Positions 23,131-34,078 are shown, counted from the first letter of the stretch. The stretch is DNA of 64,000 nucleotides from Catonia carolina (GCA_035578175.1 JAQMRL010000007.1:50807227-50871226); one strand, 5' to 3'. Translations and numbers: made by a program. The notes: generated by a model not told the origin, from the sequence alone.

Positions 23131-24485
23131 CGAGGGTAGGCTGATAAGTAATGCACACATGCTTGTAGAAGACGAACAAAAAGAAATAGCAAGATGGGGT
23201 AAATAACAAATTAAAGTACAAATATTAACCTACCAAATTATCTATTTATTTTTCAATATAGTCACCGTTAAGCATTACACATTTCTCCCAACGTTTAACA
23301 AGTTTTTTCATTCCGTCACTGAAAAATTCTTCCGACTTTCCTCGAACCCAGGACGCAATAGCTGCCTTCACCTCATTGTCCGAGCTGTAATGATTACCCT
23401 TAAGGTCTCTCTTCAGTAGAGGAAAAAAATAAAAATCGCAAGGCGCAAGGTCGGGAGAATACGGAGGGTGTAAAATTGGTTGAAACTTCAGGTTTCTCAG
23501 AGCCTCTCCAGTTGCACGCGAAGTGTGTGGACGAGCATTGTCGTGTTGCAAAATTATTGGCGCCAGGTTGCCTCTAACACGACAAACTCGACGTCGGAGG
23601 TGTTTCAGAGTCTGTATATAGGGCCTACTGAGCAGAATTTACCGTTGCCCCTCGTTCCAGATAATCAGTCACATAAACTCGGCGAGCATCCCAAAACACA
23701 GTCAAAAGAATTTTTTTTGCGGACGGTTGTGTTTTGAACTTTTTCACAACAGGAGAATGTGGATGACGATATTCAGCGCTCTGCCTTTTTTCTTCGGGAT
23801 CGTAATGATGAACCCATGACTCGTCCCCCGTCACAATATTCACAAGAAAGTCGTCTCCTTCGTCACGGTAGCGCTTCAAAAGTTGTTCACAGCATTCCAA
23901 TCGACGCTGTTTATTCTCGTCTGTCAGACGGCGTGGTACCCATCGTGCACAGATTTTACGGTATCCCAATTGTTCAATAATGAAGCCAACACGTTCCTTA
24001 GATATTCCAATTTGGTTTGCGATACGCTGTTGAGTGATTCGCCGGTCATTTTGAATCAAATCATCGATGAGTTTGCGACGATTATCGTCTGAGGCAGTGA
24101 TTGGTCGTCCACTGCGTGTTTTGTCAACAATTAAGGCTTTTCCAGGTTGGCAATCACGAAATTTTATTACCCAACGATTCACAGTAGACCTATCAACAGT
24201 ATCGTCACAATAAACAGCCTTTAAACGACGATAAATCTCACTAGGATTCACTTTCTCAGCAGTTAAAAATTCGATAACAGCGCGTTGTTTAATTCTCGTT
24301 GACATAGCACCAGAACACGACGCCATACTTCCACTACTCAAAACAAACTGAATGAAAGCAACGCCTTCAAACTGCGCAGGCTTGTAGAGGAGAAATAGTA
24401 CTTCCACATGCCACCAGGCGCGCTACTGAAGTTTATTTAGTTGTCTTCTACAAGCATGTGTGCATTACTTATCAGCCTACCCTCG
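23131..24485 (-). mobile_element. near-complete mariner with identical 43-bp TIRs
   Basis: Both ends begin 'cgagggtaggctgataagta' and continue identically for 43 bases (23131-23173 and the reverse complement of 24443-24485). TA flanks both sides (23129-23130 and 24486-24487). The 1355-bp length is normal for a mariner. Identical TIRs and an almost complete transposase indicate a recent insertion. This is the youngest-looking DNA transposon in the window. Confidence 0.97.
23246..24326 (-). pseudogene. mariner transposase (D,D34D) with one frameshift
   Basis: The transposase would cut out and reinsert the element at TA sites. The start is probably MASCSG at 24326 or MSTRIK at 24305; an upstream in-frame Met at 24407 adds an unusual leader. 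The order is: N-terminal helix-turn-helix 'KQRAVIEFLTAEKVNPSEIY', 'TRSGRPITASDDN' linker, second HTH ('ITQQRIANQIGISKERV'), 'VPRRLTDENKQ', 'IVTGDESWVHHYD' (first Asp), 'LQHDNARPHTS' (second Asp), 'PPYSPDLAPCDFYFF' (third Asp) and the ending 'KCVMLNGDYIEK'. One frameshift near 23625, just before the YIQTLKHLRRRV segment, breaks an otherwise intact ~345-residue frame. Confidence 0.93.
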
Positions 24486-24949
24486 TAGTAATTTTTAACT
24501 TTCCCATTTTTATTTTACTTGCTGCTTGATGTGATCATTGAATTTCTTTTATCGCCTATCGAAAGACTATTATTTAAAAAAAAAAAATTGCTTCATGTGA
24601 AAATGTTTCTGTTATTACACCTATAAATATTCCTGAAAGTAAGTTGTCGTGTTTCCTGATTTTGAAGTTAATTAATAAGCGAAGAGCTTTTTGGTTATGT
24701 AGTAAAATTATATACATTGTGAAATACTTTTGTATTTTCCACACATTAAAAATTTTATACGTATTAACTCTCTTAGCGTAAAGCTTAAGAATATAATTAT
24801 GTAATAAAATTTATAATATTTTTTTATTAAAACTATCTCTTGAATGGTAAGATGTTCATATTTAAATATTTGTGCCCATGCACTGGAAGACATCCTTAAT
24901 GTAAAATTCCCATATCCGAAACAAAGAACTCACTGGTCAAATCAGCAAG

Positions 24950-26312
24950 TGTATGGTACGTGCTGACTGTAATACTCTCTTTTTTCCTCTCCATTGCATT
25001 TCCGAAGATCAAAAGAGTACAAACGGCAAAATGTTACGGAAAGTTGCAGCGGATTGTAACGTACGAATACCCACAATTTCTTACTGGATGAAACTGTTAG
25101 ATAAACTAAAACAAAATTTATTAACATACCAAAATAAAGAAAAAATATTTAACGTAATAAGAATGAGAAGCTTTGTGTTCCTAAGGTTCATACAGCAACA
25201 GGTAAAAGGGATGCCTTCATCTGGGCCAATCATTAAAGATAAGGCAAGAGTAATGTTTGAACAAACAGCTGAGAATGTGTGGCTAGTATGCCCTACAGGC
25301 TGGTATAAGTGGAGAAATTTTAGTAAATATGGATATCAGCGAAATATTGTAGTTGTTTAGCTCATCAGCCGAAAGGCTGGTTTGAATCTCTAGAGGCTTT
25401 ATTAAGTAAATCGAGGAGTGAGGTGGTTTACCATTGCCAACACTCACTGAGTGGAAAAGTATGCTTATCAGCATGCCAGGCCCTCTGAAAAGCATCTACG
25501 TTCCACCCTCCAAATGAAACCTACACTTCATTCACAACAGGGTCTGGCTGTATAATGAAATGAAATTCATTACTCTCAGAGGAGATAACTCTGACTAGTG
25601 TCTTATACACCTTTAACTCTTCTGATCTTTAATGCTACAGTCGTATGAACAAAAATATTTTTTTGTAGCCCGGGAACTAGCAGATCGAGTGCAAATAATT
25701 TAACACTCCACCTGTCCTGTTATGGGTGAAATATTATTATCTGATTAAAATGTTGTGGATGTTTCTAAGACTTGATTCCAAGAATTTATGAAATGACGAA
25801 GGACTAAATATCCAATGCAGATGAAACCGAAAAGAATTGCAAAAAGATTATCTATTTTAAAAGGAAATAATTCATACTCTACAGCGTTGCAATGCTATGG
25901 TGCGAACAACAGACTGAATTTAGTCCTTCTGAAGCATTGTTACTAAAAATAATAAGAGATGTTGCTGCTACAAAAAGAAGTCCAGTCTTACAGCTCAAAG
26001 GAAAATTAAAGATTTAAAAAAAATTACGTTCAGTATGAACAAGTGCGTTAAAAAATATTTCCCAACAGATTTTACTGTAGTTTATTTATTTTTGAAATTC
26101 TGTATTTTTCCGTTTGTTTTTATAATCATTAGTACTCTACATTTGTAATAAATGCAATATATTAGTTGTTTTATTTTTTGCTTAAGTTTATGTTAGCCTT
26201 TTACATTTAGGTTCTATGTATTACATTGTTACGGTACAGTGTATCAAATTACAGTATTTGATTATCAGAACCGCTCTGGTACCAATTACTTCAGATAAAT
26301 GACACTCTACTG
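24950..26312 (+). pseudogene. Tigger/pogo-like transposase remnant split by SINE-B
   Basis: The + strand frame 24953-25345 contains a decayed CENP-B/Tigger DNA-binding region: 'LRKVAADCNVRIPTISYWMK' (first HTH), then 'RFIQQQVKGMPSSGPIIKDK' and 'TGWYKWRNFSKYGYQRNI' (second HTH). SINE-B (25349-25727) interrupts it. Beyond, 'ISNADETE' at about 25809 resembles the 'IYNADETGL' block with the first catalytic Asp. The right end, reverse-complemented, reads 'cagtagagtgtcatttatct', a Tigger-type TIR followed by TA. The left TIR was not found and most of the DDE domain is degraded. Confidence 0.8.
25349..25727 (-). mobile_element. SINE-B copy 1
   Basis: Copy of a ~390-bp family. On the minus strand its 3' end is a hairpin, cagcctttcggctg, followed by 'atgagctaaacaac'. 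Target duplications gaaatatt lie at 25341-25348 and 25728-25735. It splits the Tigger-like transposase. This is the most diverged of the four copies. Confidence 0.9.
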
Positions 26313-26679
26313 TAATTTACAATCCACAGTCAATAATTAACCTCAAGAGTGGACTGGCATAAAGCTTATTCAGTGCAATCCAACCCTATGCACAAGCCAA
26401 AAGTTTAAAAAAATAAAATATCCCACCATGACCACTATTTTGACTAGTACGTAAAAAGAAACGTCCATAAAAATTTTAATTATCAGTAGATATTTCCAAT
26501 TTAATTCTATGATTTGATTGGAATAAAAAAATTATAAAGTACCTAATTATGTATGTTTAAATGTAAAAATTAAATTTGGAACATACCTTATGCTTACTAA
26601 GAAGCCCGGTTTGGCTGCTCTGGCTGAAAAAAATTCTTCAATCAAATATTCTACGATGACCACTATTCCGACAACGGAA

Positions 26680-26827
26680 TGGTAACGTGCTCGCCTCTCT
26701 TCATGTGGTCTTGGGTTCGAATCCCATTCAGGCTCGGCATATTTTCATATGTTACAAAATATCATTTCATCTTCACCATCTGCATTAGCAGTATTTGCAG
26801 AACAGTCGAACGTTCAAAAAAAAAAAA
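26680..26827 (+). mobile_element. SINE-A copy 2
   Basis: A 148-bp insertion begins 'tggtaacgtgctcgcc', within the tRNA-like head, with a B box ggttcgaatcc. It continues through 'ggcatattttcatatgttac' and the 'catctgcattagcag' body to an A tail. A perfect 13-bp duplication, tccgacaacggaa, flanks it at 26667-26679 and 26828-26840. Confidence 0.95.
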
Positions 26828-26849
26828 TCCGACAACGGAAAAGTAAGAA

Positions 26850-28690
26850 GCCTGTTTAAATTTTGAGTATATTTATGATCATACTACTTATATTCTAATT
26901 AAAATTTGAAATATTTTCTGACTTTAAATCTTAATGAGTGTCAGTTTTGGCACAAATCTTAAGGATTGATTCGAGAGTTGGTTCATCAAAGTTTTTCCAG
27001 CGCGTAGTTCATAGTTTAACCAGGTTAAAATTTAAGCTAACTGTTGATTTTACCATGGTTAAAAATAATTAATATTGATGAAAAAAATTATTATTTTTTT
27101 TTACTTTGCCTTGATCGAGGTTAGTGAAACTGGCTATTAAGGTTATTTTATTACCCAAGTTCAACTCCATATATGTAATCGTTCGTGAAACTACAAATTT
27201 TATGTTATATTTGCAACCTTCCAAACGCTGCACTTCACGGCAAACTTAATATAAAATGTAACTGCCATAACCTTACACGTTAAAACCCAAATTACTTTTA
27301 TACAAACACAACTGATTGTTTAGAAACAAATTTTTTGACATCAGTATAATTCACCAGTGGAACAGGAAAAATAACTGAATACGTATGTGTTATTACTAAA
27401 AGTAGGTCAAATCTATTTCTTTGAAAAAATTGTACAATCTCTTATTTTTGGAAGGGTTACAAAGCTTTCTGTTCAGAAATCAGATATAACTATTTTTTCA
27501 TTGTCACCTGTTAATTTAAAAAATTTGATAAACTAAGTGAAGGATAATGTTCTATATTTTAGAGCAATACTACTTGTATACCTGTACCGCATTCAGGTTT
27601 CAGGATACCTCATGCTTAATACAATACATTATGTACGATAGATGGTATAATACTGGTAGATAAAAGAAATTACTGTCCCAAACGACCTTATATCAAACAA
27701 ATAAAATAAAAGATTATTTAATTTTACCAATTACAATTCTTTCAAAATTTTAAATAAAGTAATGGTATATTGTGTATGTTTATTCAGGAAACTCTAAGCT
27801 TTCCAACAATGAAAGCATTTTTGAAATCGAATGGATAGTTTCTGAGATTACCTCTTTGAAACAAATGAATAAATAAATGTTACTTAGTCGGCTATAGGAA
27901 AGAAAGTGGCGGATAGCTGGTAAACTAAGCATTTCCCGATAGATGTTAGTAAAGTTTTGTCTTTCTTTTTATGTGAACAATAACCTTCTGAATTATTTAA
28001 ATTATTTTAAATGCCATTCTGTACATTATTTGTAATTGTTTTCTACATTTACTATTCATTTTGTACAAGTATTTTTTTGTTCTAACAGCTATCAGTGATG
28101 TTGACAATTCTTCAAAAATTTTGTATTCTACGCTAACGTTCAAAACAAATTTTGTAATCTTGAAAACTTGTGTTTGTCTCACAGCAGATTTTGTTAATGC
28201 CACAGAAGATAGTGTAAAAACTAATGGTTATTTTTTTAGGTAATGATTTTCTCTTTAAGCACGTAATGTCTCTTTACCCCTGAGAAATAGGCATTGGAAT
28301 ACTGCTTCTCAGTGATGTGTAGATAACATCAGAAAAGACGAGATGTTTTATAGTACCTTATTCGTTTTTATTTAATGTAAAAATAATTTGCTCTTGTATA
28401 TACATTAGTATTTTTTTTGTAAAATTTTACCAAATTAGAGACGTACCAGAATTTAGAAATATTAAGTTAATGACCATACTTAATCATTGTGTTCCATTGT
28501 TATTTCTGTGTCTAATCGTTAACCAAGTTAATAAAGGACTGCAGCCTTATACTTGCATGTTTTAAACTGTATACTTTCTTTATTAATTATAAAATTATGC
28601 GCAATATTATTGTGCCAATTTCTTAACTATTTTGTTATTTATTATTTCAAAATATTATTTTTTAATTTTATTATGTATTTTTTATTTTAG
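26850..28690. other. intron sequence upstream of the first visible DAGL exon
   Basis: AT-rich with no second gene recognised. Palindromic 'tttaaccaggttaaa' and 'taccatggttaaa' motifs lie near 27012-27065. A polypyrimidine-rich stretch ending tttattttag (28681-28690) is the 3' splice site of the next exon. Confidence 0.6.
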
Positions 28691-28823
28691 GCAAGTGTTG
28701 AAGAAGCATGATCCAGTCTATCAAGCACTATGGGCAAACAATACCGATTTTGATGAAGTATTGATATCACCAGTTATGATTCAAGATCATATGCCTGATA
28801 AAGTACTCGATGCTTTAAACAAG
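28691..28823 (+). CDS. inaE: internal exon, sn-1-specific diacylglycerol lipase alpha (probable)
   Basis: The enzyme cleaves the sn-1 acyl chain of diacylglycerol to make 2-monoacylglycerols such as 2-AG. It is membrane-bound; in Drosophila inaE is needed for phototransduction. This 133-nt exon has an acceptor tttattttag and a donor aag|gtaccg. Its first base completes a codon, then 44 codons follow and it ends on a codon boundary. The peptide includes 'FDEVLISPVMIQDHMPDKVL', matching the conserved stretch after the DAGL lipase domain (family form 'ILISPKML.DHMPD..M.AL'). The catalytic Ser/Asp/His exons are not in view. Gene identity rests on this motif plus the terminal exon. The following intron is 16.6 kb and full of mobile elements. 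Confidence 0.82.
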
Positions 28824-29140
28824 GTACCGTTTGTTATGTATATTTTAAGTATTTACAAATTCTTTTATTATTCTTTTTTTCACTAGTATTAACTGCAGTT
28901 CAGAAATTTACTGTATTCATTTGATAAGGATTGATTTTACCTTGAATTATCTTCTGGCACTTCAAGATTTATGAAGTTAATAGGTAACATAACTGACCCT
29001 TGTGGAACCCCAAAATTTCATTACATCTCTTGCCAAATTTTAATTCGGCTGTATTGACTATGTTTTAAGCAAATAGGAAAAGAGAGCGCTGTTGAAAATC
29101 TCATACTAGCACCTTACTCTAATACAGCAGTCTAATACAT

Positions 29141-29544
29141 GTTGTTGTTGTTGTTTAGGTCAACAGCCGAAAGGCTGGTTTGAACCTCTAGAGGTTTTAC
29201 TAAGTAAAAACGAGGAGTAAGGTGGTTTAACATTGCTTTCCTCACTGAGTTGAAAGAGTATGCTTATCAGCATGCCAGGCCCTCCGAAAAGCACTCACTT
29301 TCCACCCTGCAAATGACACTTTCACTTCATTCACCACAGGGTCTGGCTACATAGTGAAATTCATTACTTTCAGAGGAGATAACTCTGATTAGTGTCACAG
29401 TACACCTCTACCTCTTCTGTTCTTAAATAGTTCAGTCATAAAAGTGGCTGACTATGTGATAAGAAACAGAACTATTATTTTTAGCCCTGGACCAAACAGA
29501 TAGAGTGCAATTAAAATAACACCCCACCTGCCTGTTTTGGGCAT
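29141..29544 (-). mobile_element. SINE-B copy 2
   Basis: A 404-bp copy with a perfect 12-bp duplication agtctaatacat at 29129-29140 and 29545-29556. On the minus strand it ends 'cagcctttcggctgttgacc' then (aac)n, and its 5' side carries 'gacaggtggagtg..'-type sequence. The head has no convincing tRNA A/B boxes. It lies in DAGL intron sequence, antisense to the gene. Confidence 0.95.
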
Positions 29545-29599
29545 AGTCTAATACATATCATGTTAAAAAATTATGTAATTTAGGCAACAATAAGAAATA

Positions 29600-31040
29600 A
29601 ACTTTATTGCGACTTAAAATAATATACATTATAAAGGCGAACCACATAAAGTATTACAATTTAATTATAGAAGAACGGTTTAATATTGAAAAATGAAACA
29701 AAATTATTCCCCTTTAAATCTTACCCTAGGAATCCATTAAAAAATAAAACCGTTTCTGTTCAAGTACAGGCGTGCCCTAAACTGATTCTCATGAGTTCCG
29801 ATTTCTATATTTTCAAATTCAAACACTTGTTGTGCAGTGTATCGTTTTAAAGGTATTTAAATCTTCAACATTTTTGTGAAACAGATTTAAAAAATATTAA
29901 CCCATTCCAAAATGATAGCCATTAACGTAATTAGCATGTTCGCTTATGGAATGCCCTGTATCTTCCTTTCAACTTATGATAAGCCCACCTAAGCTAAAAG
30001 CTTAAACAGCTTAATAGCTTAAGCTATAACTAAGCTTAAGCTTTAGTTATTCATAACTTACGTTACGTCAGCTTATGATAAGTTATGTTTTGTTTACTTA
30101 TGGTAAACAAAAACCTTATTCAAATACATTTTTTTAAATTTTATAACCTTTTCAACAATGTGTTACAAGACCATATTTTACAAAATATTTTAGTCTCAAA
30201 AATGTCAAAATTTGAACAGACGTATTCCAAAATTTTCAAATAGGAAGATATGTTATGTTGTACATAATATTTTTTCAAAATATGGTCTTGTGATGTATTG
30301 TTAGAAAACTTATCAAATTTTAAAAAGGTATTTGCATAAGGTTTTTCATAAGTTGAAAGAAAAATACAGGGCTTTCCAAAAGTGTCCATACCTATATTTT
30401 TGAAATCTGTTTTCACAAAAATGTTGAAGATTTAAACATCTGCTACTGTGAGCACAGACAGGTGGAGTGTCAATTTATTTACACTCAATCTGTCCGTTGC
30501 AGGGCTAAAAAAAAAAAAAATAGTTCTGTTTCTTATCACATGGTCAGCCAATTAAATGACTGAATCATTTAAGAACAGAAGAGGTAGAGGTGCAAAAGAC
30601 ACTAATCAGAGTTGTTTCCTCTGAAAGTAATAAATTTCATTATACAGCCAGACCCTGTGGTGAATGAAGTGAAGGTGTCATTTGCAGAGTGGAAAATATG
30701 TGCTTTTCAGAGGGCCTGGCATGCTGATAAGTGTAATTTTTCACTCAGTGAGAAAGGCAATGGTAAACCACCTCATTCCTTGTTTTATTTAGTAAAACCT
30801 CTAGAGGTTCAAACCAGCCTTTCGGCTGATGACCTAAACAACAACAACAACTGTGAGCGTGTAATTTCAGAATATTGAGATTGGAACCCATTACCGTCAG
30901 TGTAGGACAAACTCTGTATTTGAATGAAACATTGTTATTTTTAATGGATTCCTTGGGTATGATTTAGTGGGAATAATTTTGTTTCAACTTTCTATGGTAA
31001 ACCGTTCTTCCATAATAAATGAATTGTACACTTCACATGA
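29600..31040. repeat. large imperfect inverted repeat
   Basis: The reverse complement of 29640-30210 matches 30220-31030 in blocks, for example 'aatggattcctagggta' with 'aatggattccttgggta', 'gggaataattttgtttca', 'aaaccgttctt', 'aaaaatgttgaagattta', 'cataagttgaaag' and 'tacagggc.ttcca.aag'. The centre is near 30215. The right arm is split by SINE-B (30454-30849). The left arm has an extra AGCTTAAGCT-rich segment (29980-30110). The 'tacagggc.ttcca' motif looks like the start of a Tc1/mariner-type TIR, but no transposase is readable. Confidence 0.75.
30454..30849 (+). mobile_element. SINE-B copy 3
   Basis: A 396-bp copy with a perfect 9-bp duplication actgtgagc at 30445-30453 and 30850-30858. 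It starts 'acagacaggtggagtgtcaa' and ends 'cagcctttcggctgatgacc' plus (aac)n. An open frame at 30612-30878 runs through it and recurs in copy 4, but it has no start context and crosses the tail. Confidence 0.95.
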
Positions 31041-31712
31041 TCCACCTGCACATGACGAGTCAAAAATTCGGAGTAGGAAATAGAAAGTTTATACTACTGT
31101 ACAGAACACAAATAGGAGACTAACTACAAATTTACCTTGAGTGCTCTAGAAAAACTGTGGGGAAAATCCTTGATTAGGACAGCCAACCATCATACTGTAA
31201 CTAATGGATTATTAATTATTCCTAATAGTTTTTAGTCTTCATAATCAACAATGCTTTGTTTAGTATTTTCAAAACACAGTAATGTTTTGAAACCAAAATT
31301 TATTTATTACAATACTTTAAGAGATGAAATCGCCAGTGTGATGATAATTTTTGATCCCTCCTCATCTCACCTTATAGCCATCTCATTCCGCCACGAAGGA
31401 ATTCCTAATCCAAGCAGGGAAGTGCATGACCTAAGCTTGATTTATATGGAAATGTAGTAGGAAAGTAAATAAAAACCATAATGAACTGCATTTGATTTAT
31501 CGGGAAGGAAATATATATAAAAAAATCCCTACGGTTCGTCAACAAAACAGAATATTTGGGTAACTTCAATTAATGTTAGCTAGTGCTATGAGATGATTCT
31601 CCATGCAAGCAAGAGCATTAATAATAATTCTAATCTTCTAATATACATATCCTAATACACCTAAAAGTACCAAATAATGTATACCTACTTTTATCAAATT
31701 TACACACACTCA

Positions 31713-32510
31713 TTTTTTTGTCATCAGTCTCTCGACTGGTTTGATGCAGTTCTCCAAGCTGTTCTATCATGCACAAGTCGTTTCATATCTATATACTTTT
31801 AACACCCTACATCTTTTGTAATTTGCTTTACATATTCTAATCTTTGCCTCCCCCTACAATTTGCTCCCTCAATATTACCCTCCATTATTGATAGCCCAAT
31901 ACCTGGATGTCGTAAGATATGCCCCACTAGCCTATCCCTTCTTCTGGTAAGATGCTTCCATTTACTTCGTTTTTCATCCACTCGCCTAAGAACCTCTGAA
32001 TTACTTTTTTTGTCCACCCACCTAATCTTTAACATTTTCCTATAACACCACATTTCAAAAGCTTCTATCCTCTTCTTTTCTACAGCCCCTATCACCCACG
32101 TTTCACTCCCGTATAATGCTACACTCCAAACATAATGTTTTAAGAAATCTTTCCTAATCTGTAAATCAATGTTTGTAGTCGGTAAGCTGTTTTTAATTTC
32201 AAAGGCTTTTCTAGCTTGACCAATTCTACTTTTGATATCACTTGTGCTTCTACCATCCATTGTTATTTTACTTCCTAGATAGCAGAATTCCCTAACTTCC
32301 TGTAAGTTTTCGTTGCCTACTTTTACATTTCCCATCTCTTCTAAACCATTTGCTGCTGTACAACAATTTTGTTTTGTTCTTATTAATTTTCATGAAGTAA
32401 TCCTTTGTCATGATTCATCCATTCCATTTAAGATATCCTCCAGTTCTTTCTTTGTCTTGGCTAATACTACTATATCATTGGCGAATCTCAGCATTTTTAT
32501 TTACAAAACT
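31713..32510 (-). pseudogene. LINE ORF2 3' part with RT palm motif and 3' end
   Basis: The minus strand starts at 'LRFANDIVVLAKTKKELEDI', the LINE 'LRFADDI' catalytic palm box with the first D replaced by N. It then reads 'VREFCYLGSKITMDGRSTSD', 'LYGSETWVIGAVEKKRIEAF', 'EMWCYRKMLKIRWVDK' and 'DRLVGHILRHPGIGLSIMEG'. The frame 32335-31799 is open for 178 residues. The 3' non-coding end (31713-31744) contains a small hairpin, cagtcgagagactg, then gatgac and a poly(A) tract. SINE-B has the same arrangement at its own 3' end. The copy is 5'-truncated at about 32510. Confidence 0.9.
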
Positions 32511-32830
32511 TATGGTCCAACAATCGGTCTCCTGAAGCAAATTAAATTTTCATTATAAACATCTATTACATCACCACTACATAAATCGTTTAGTTCCCGA
32601 ACACACCTTTCCCTTGCGACTAAATCTCCGGTGTTATTTGCAAACACAGAATAGACTTGTCTTCTGCTATTCATATGAGGAATACAAAGCCGATTGTCGG
32701 AAATGGCCACATTGATAAATACAGATAAATCATGCATTGTTCATAGTCCTTTATTTCTCAAGAATCCATTGCTTACAACATCACATTCATTTTCACAAGA
32801 TCCTTCTTGTGTTCTCTTGCACCAGACCCT
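32510..32830 (-). other. unrecognised reading frame next to the LINE
   Basis: An open minus-strand frame (32737-32510, 75 residues) reads 'NRLCIPHMNSRRQVYSVFAN' and 'RERCVRELNDLCSGDVIDVY'. Upstream, after one stop, is a Cys-bearing stretch 'WCKRTQEGSCENECDVV'. It is not the LINE sequence expected upstream of the palm motif, and I do not recognise it. It could be an old gene fragment, another element, or chance. Confidence 0.3.
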
Positions 32831-33019
32831 GCCGATGCAAAGCTATTAGCAATCTGTTTAGACAGAATAATAATTTATCATTAAGTGCGTTGATTAATTT
32901 AATTTAATGTAAAATGATACATTAAAAAATGGTATATATGATATATAATGAACAGACAAAACAAAACTAGTTAAATATAACACTCACCTCAGAGATCTCA
33001 CTCACATTTATTTGAGACC

Positions 33020-33046
33020 TTTCCTCTCTCTCGGAGACATCCTCAG
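33020..33046 (-). ncRNA. hammerhead-like core at the 3' side of Penelope
   Basis: The minus strand reads CTGAGGA (33046-33040), a short stem tctc-cga-gaga, then GAAA (33023-33020). This is the hammerhead order CUGANGA - stem II - GAAA. It lies about 150 bp downstream of a Penelope GIY-YIG frame, and Penelope-like elements are known to carry hammerhead motifs. Stems I/III and the cleavage site are not resolved. Confidence 0.45.
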
Positions 33047-33194
33047 GAATAATTATATACTAAACACTAAACACATATAACATTAAAACAAATATGGTCA
33101 AAGACTACATCAATTATTTACTATTTCACCAACCATGCCGCGCGCAGTTATTTGGCCGAATGACGGTATAATCATTTGTTCCTGGTTTTATTTC

Positions 33195-34078
33195 TTATCG
33201 CGACTTTGTAACAATTTGAAATAATTTGTCGTTACCAAAGTCTGTCTGGCTGTTCATTAAATTTTTATTTTTATTTTTAAATTTATAAATATAATATTTT
33301 TCCAGCTGCCATAATTTGTTACTGTCAAAACATATGTCTAAAATTTCTAAATTATTTTCGTGACTGCTTATTTTATGCCGAAACGTTAGCAGATGTTCTG
33401 CCACATCAGAATTTTTACATTCCTTTTTTAAATAAGCAGCATAATGCTCAGAAAATCGTTTTGTAAACGATCTATTAGTTTTTCCGATGTAACAAAAATT
33501 ACAGTCACTACAATTGATTTTATATATGCCCTGACAATTATATTTGTCATATGATTTGTTGCCCATAACAGACAGGTGGAGTATTAAATTATTTACACTC
33601 ATTCTGTTCATTACAGGGCTAAAATAAATAGTTCTGTTTCTTATCACATGGTCAGCCAATTAAATGACTAAATCATTTAAGAACAGAAGAGGTAGAGGTG
33701 TAAAAGACACTAATCAGAGTATTCTCCTCTGAAAGAAATGAATTTCATTAAACAGCCAGACCCTGTGGTGAATGAAGTGAAGGTGTCATTTGCAGAGTGG
33801 AAAATATGTGTTTTTCAGAGGGCCTGGCATGCTGATAAGCGTACTTTTCCACTCAGTGAGAAAGGCAATGGTAAACCACCTCACTCCTCGTTTTACTTAG
33901 TAAAACCTCTACAGGTTCAAACCAGCCTTTCGGCTGATGACCTAAACAACAATGATTTGTTATTATATAATGTTGGTAGATACCTGGATATTTTATTAAA
34001 AGGTTGATCAGCGATTTGGACATCTGTATTACGGAAAGCTTTGGACATTACATCAGTCATGTTATTCATATATTTTTG
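33195..34078 (-). pseudogene. Penelope-like retroelement, GIY-YIG endonuclease end, split by SINE-B
   Basis: The upstream part (34078-33962) reads 'MTDVMSKAFRNTDVQIADQP' and 'YLPTLYNNKS'. After SINE-B (33561-33951) it continues 'YDKYNCQGIYKINCSDCNFC' and 'YIGKTNRSFTKRFSEH'. This is the zinc-binding C..C plus GIY-YIG endonuclease domain found after the RT of Penelope elements. The ending (to 33195) runs through 'SDVAEHLLTFRHKIS' and 'WQLEKYYIYKFK'. The two halves join in frame over the 10-bp duplication. The RT domain is missing, so this is a 5'-truncated, disrupted copy. Confidence 0.9.
33561..33951 (+). mobile_element. SINE-B copy 4 inserted in Penelope
   Basis: A 391-bp copy with a perfect 10-bp duplication atgatttgtt at 33551-33560 and 33952-33961. 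Orientation is given by the 3' hairpin cagcctttcggctg, gatgacc and the (aac) tail. Its removal restores the Penelope frame, so it inserted after Penelope. Confidence 0.97.

Noticed and set aside
28061..28243. Extra DAGL exon upstream of 28691
   Set aside because: There is an ag before the frame, but the translation does not match the lipase domain or DAGL linkers, and no good donor is present.
30612..34007. Similar open frames of 88-89 codons at 30612-30878 and 33738-34007 as a conserved small gene
   Set aside because: Both lie inside SINE-B copies, run through the 3' tail and lack a consistent start. The similarity is that of the SINE itself.
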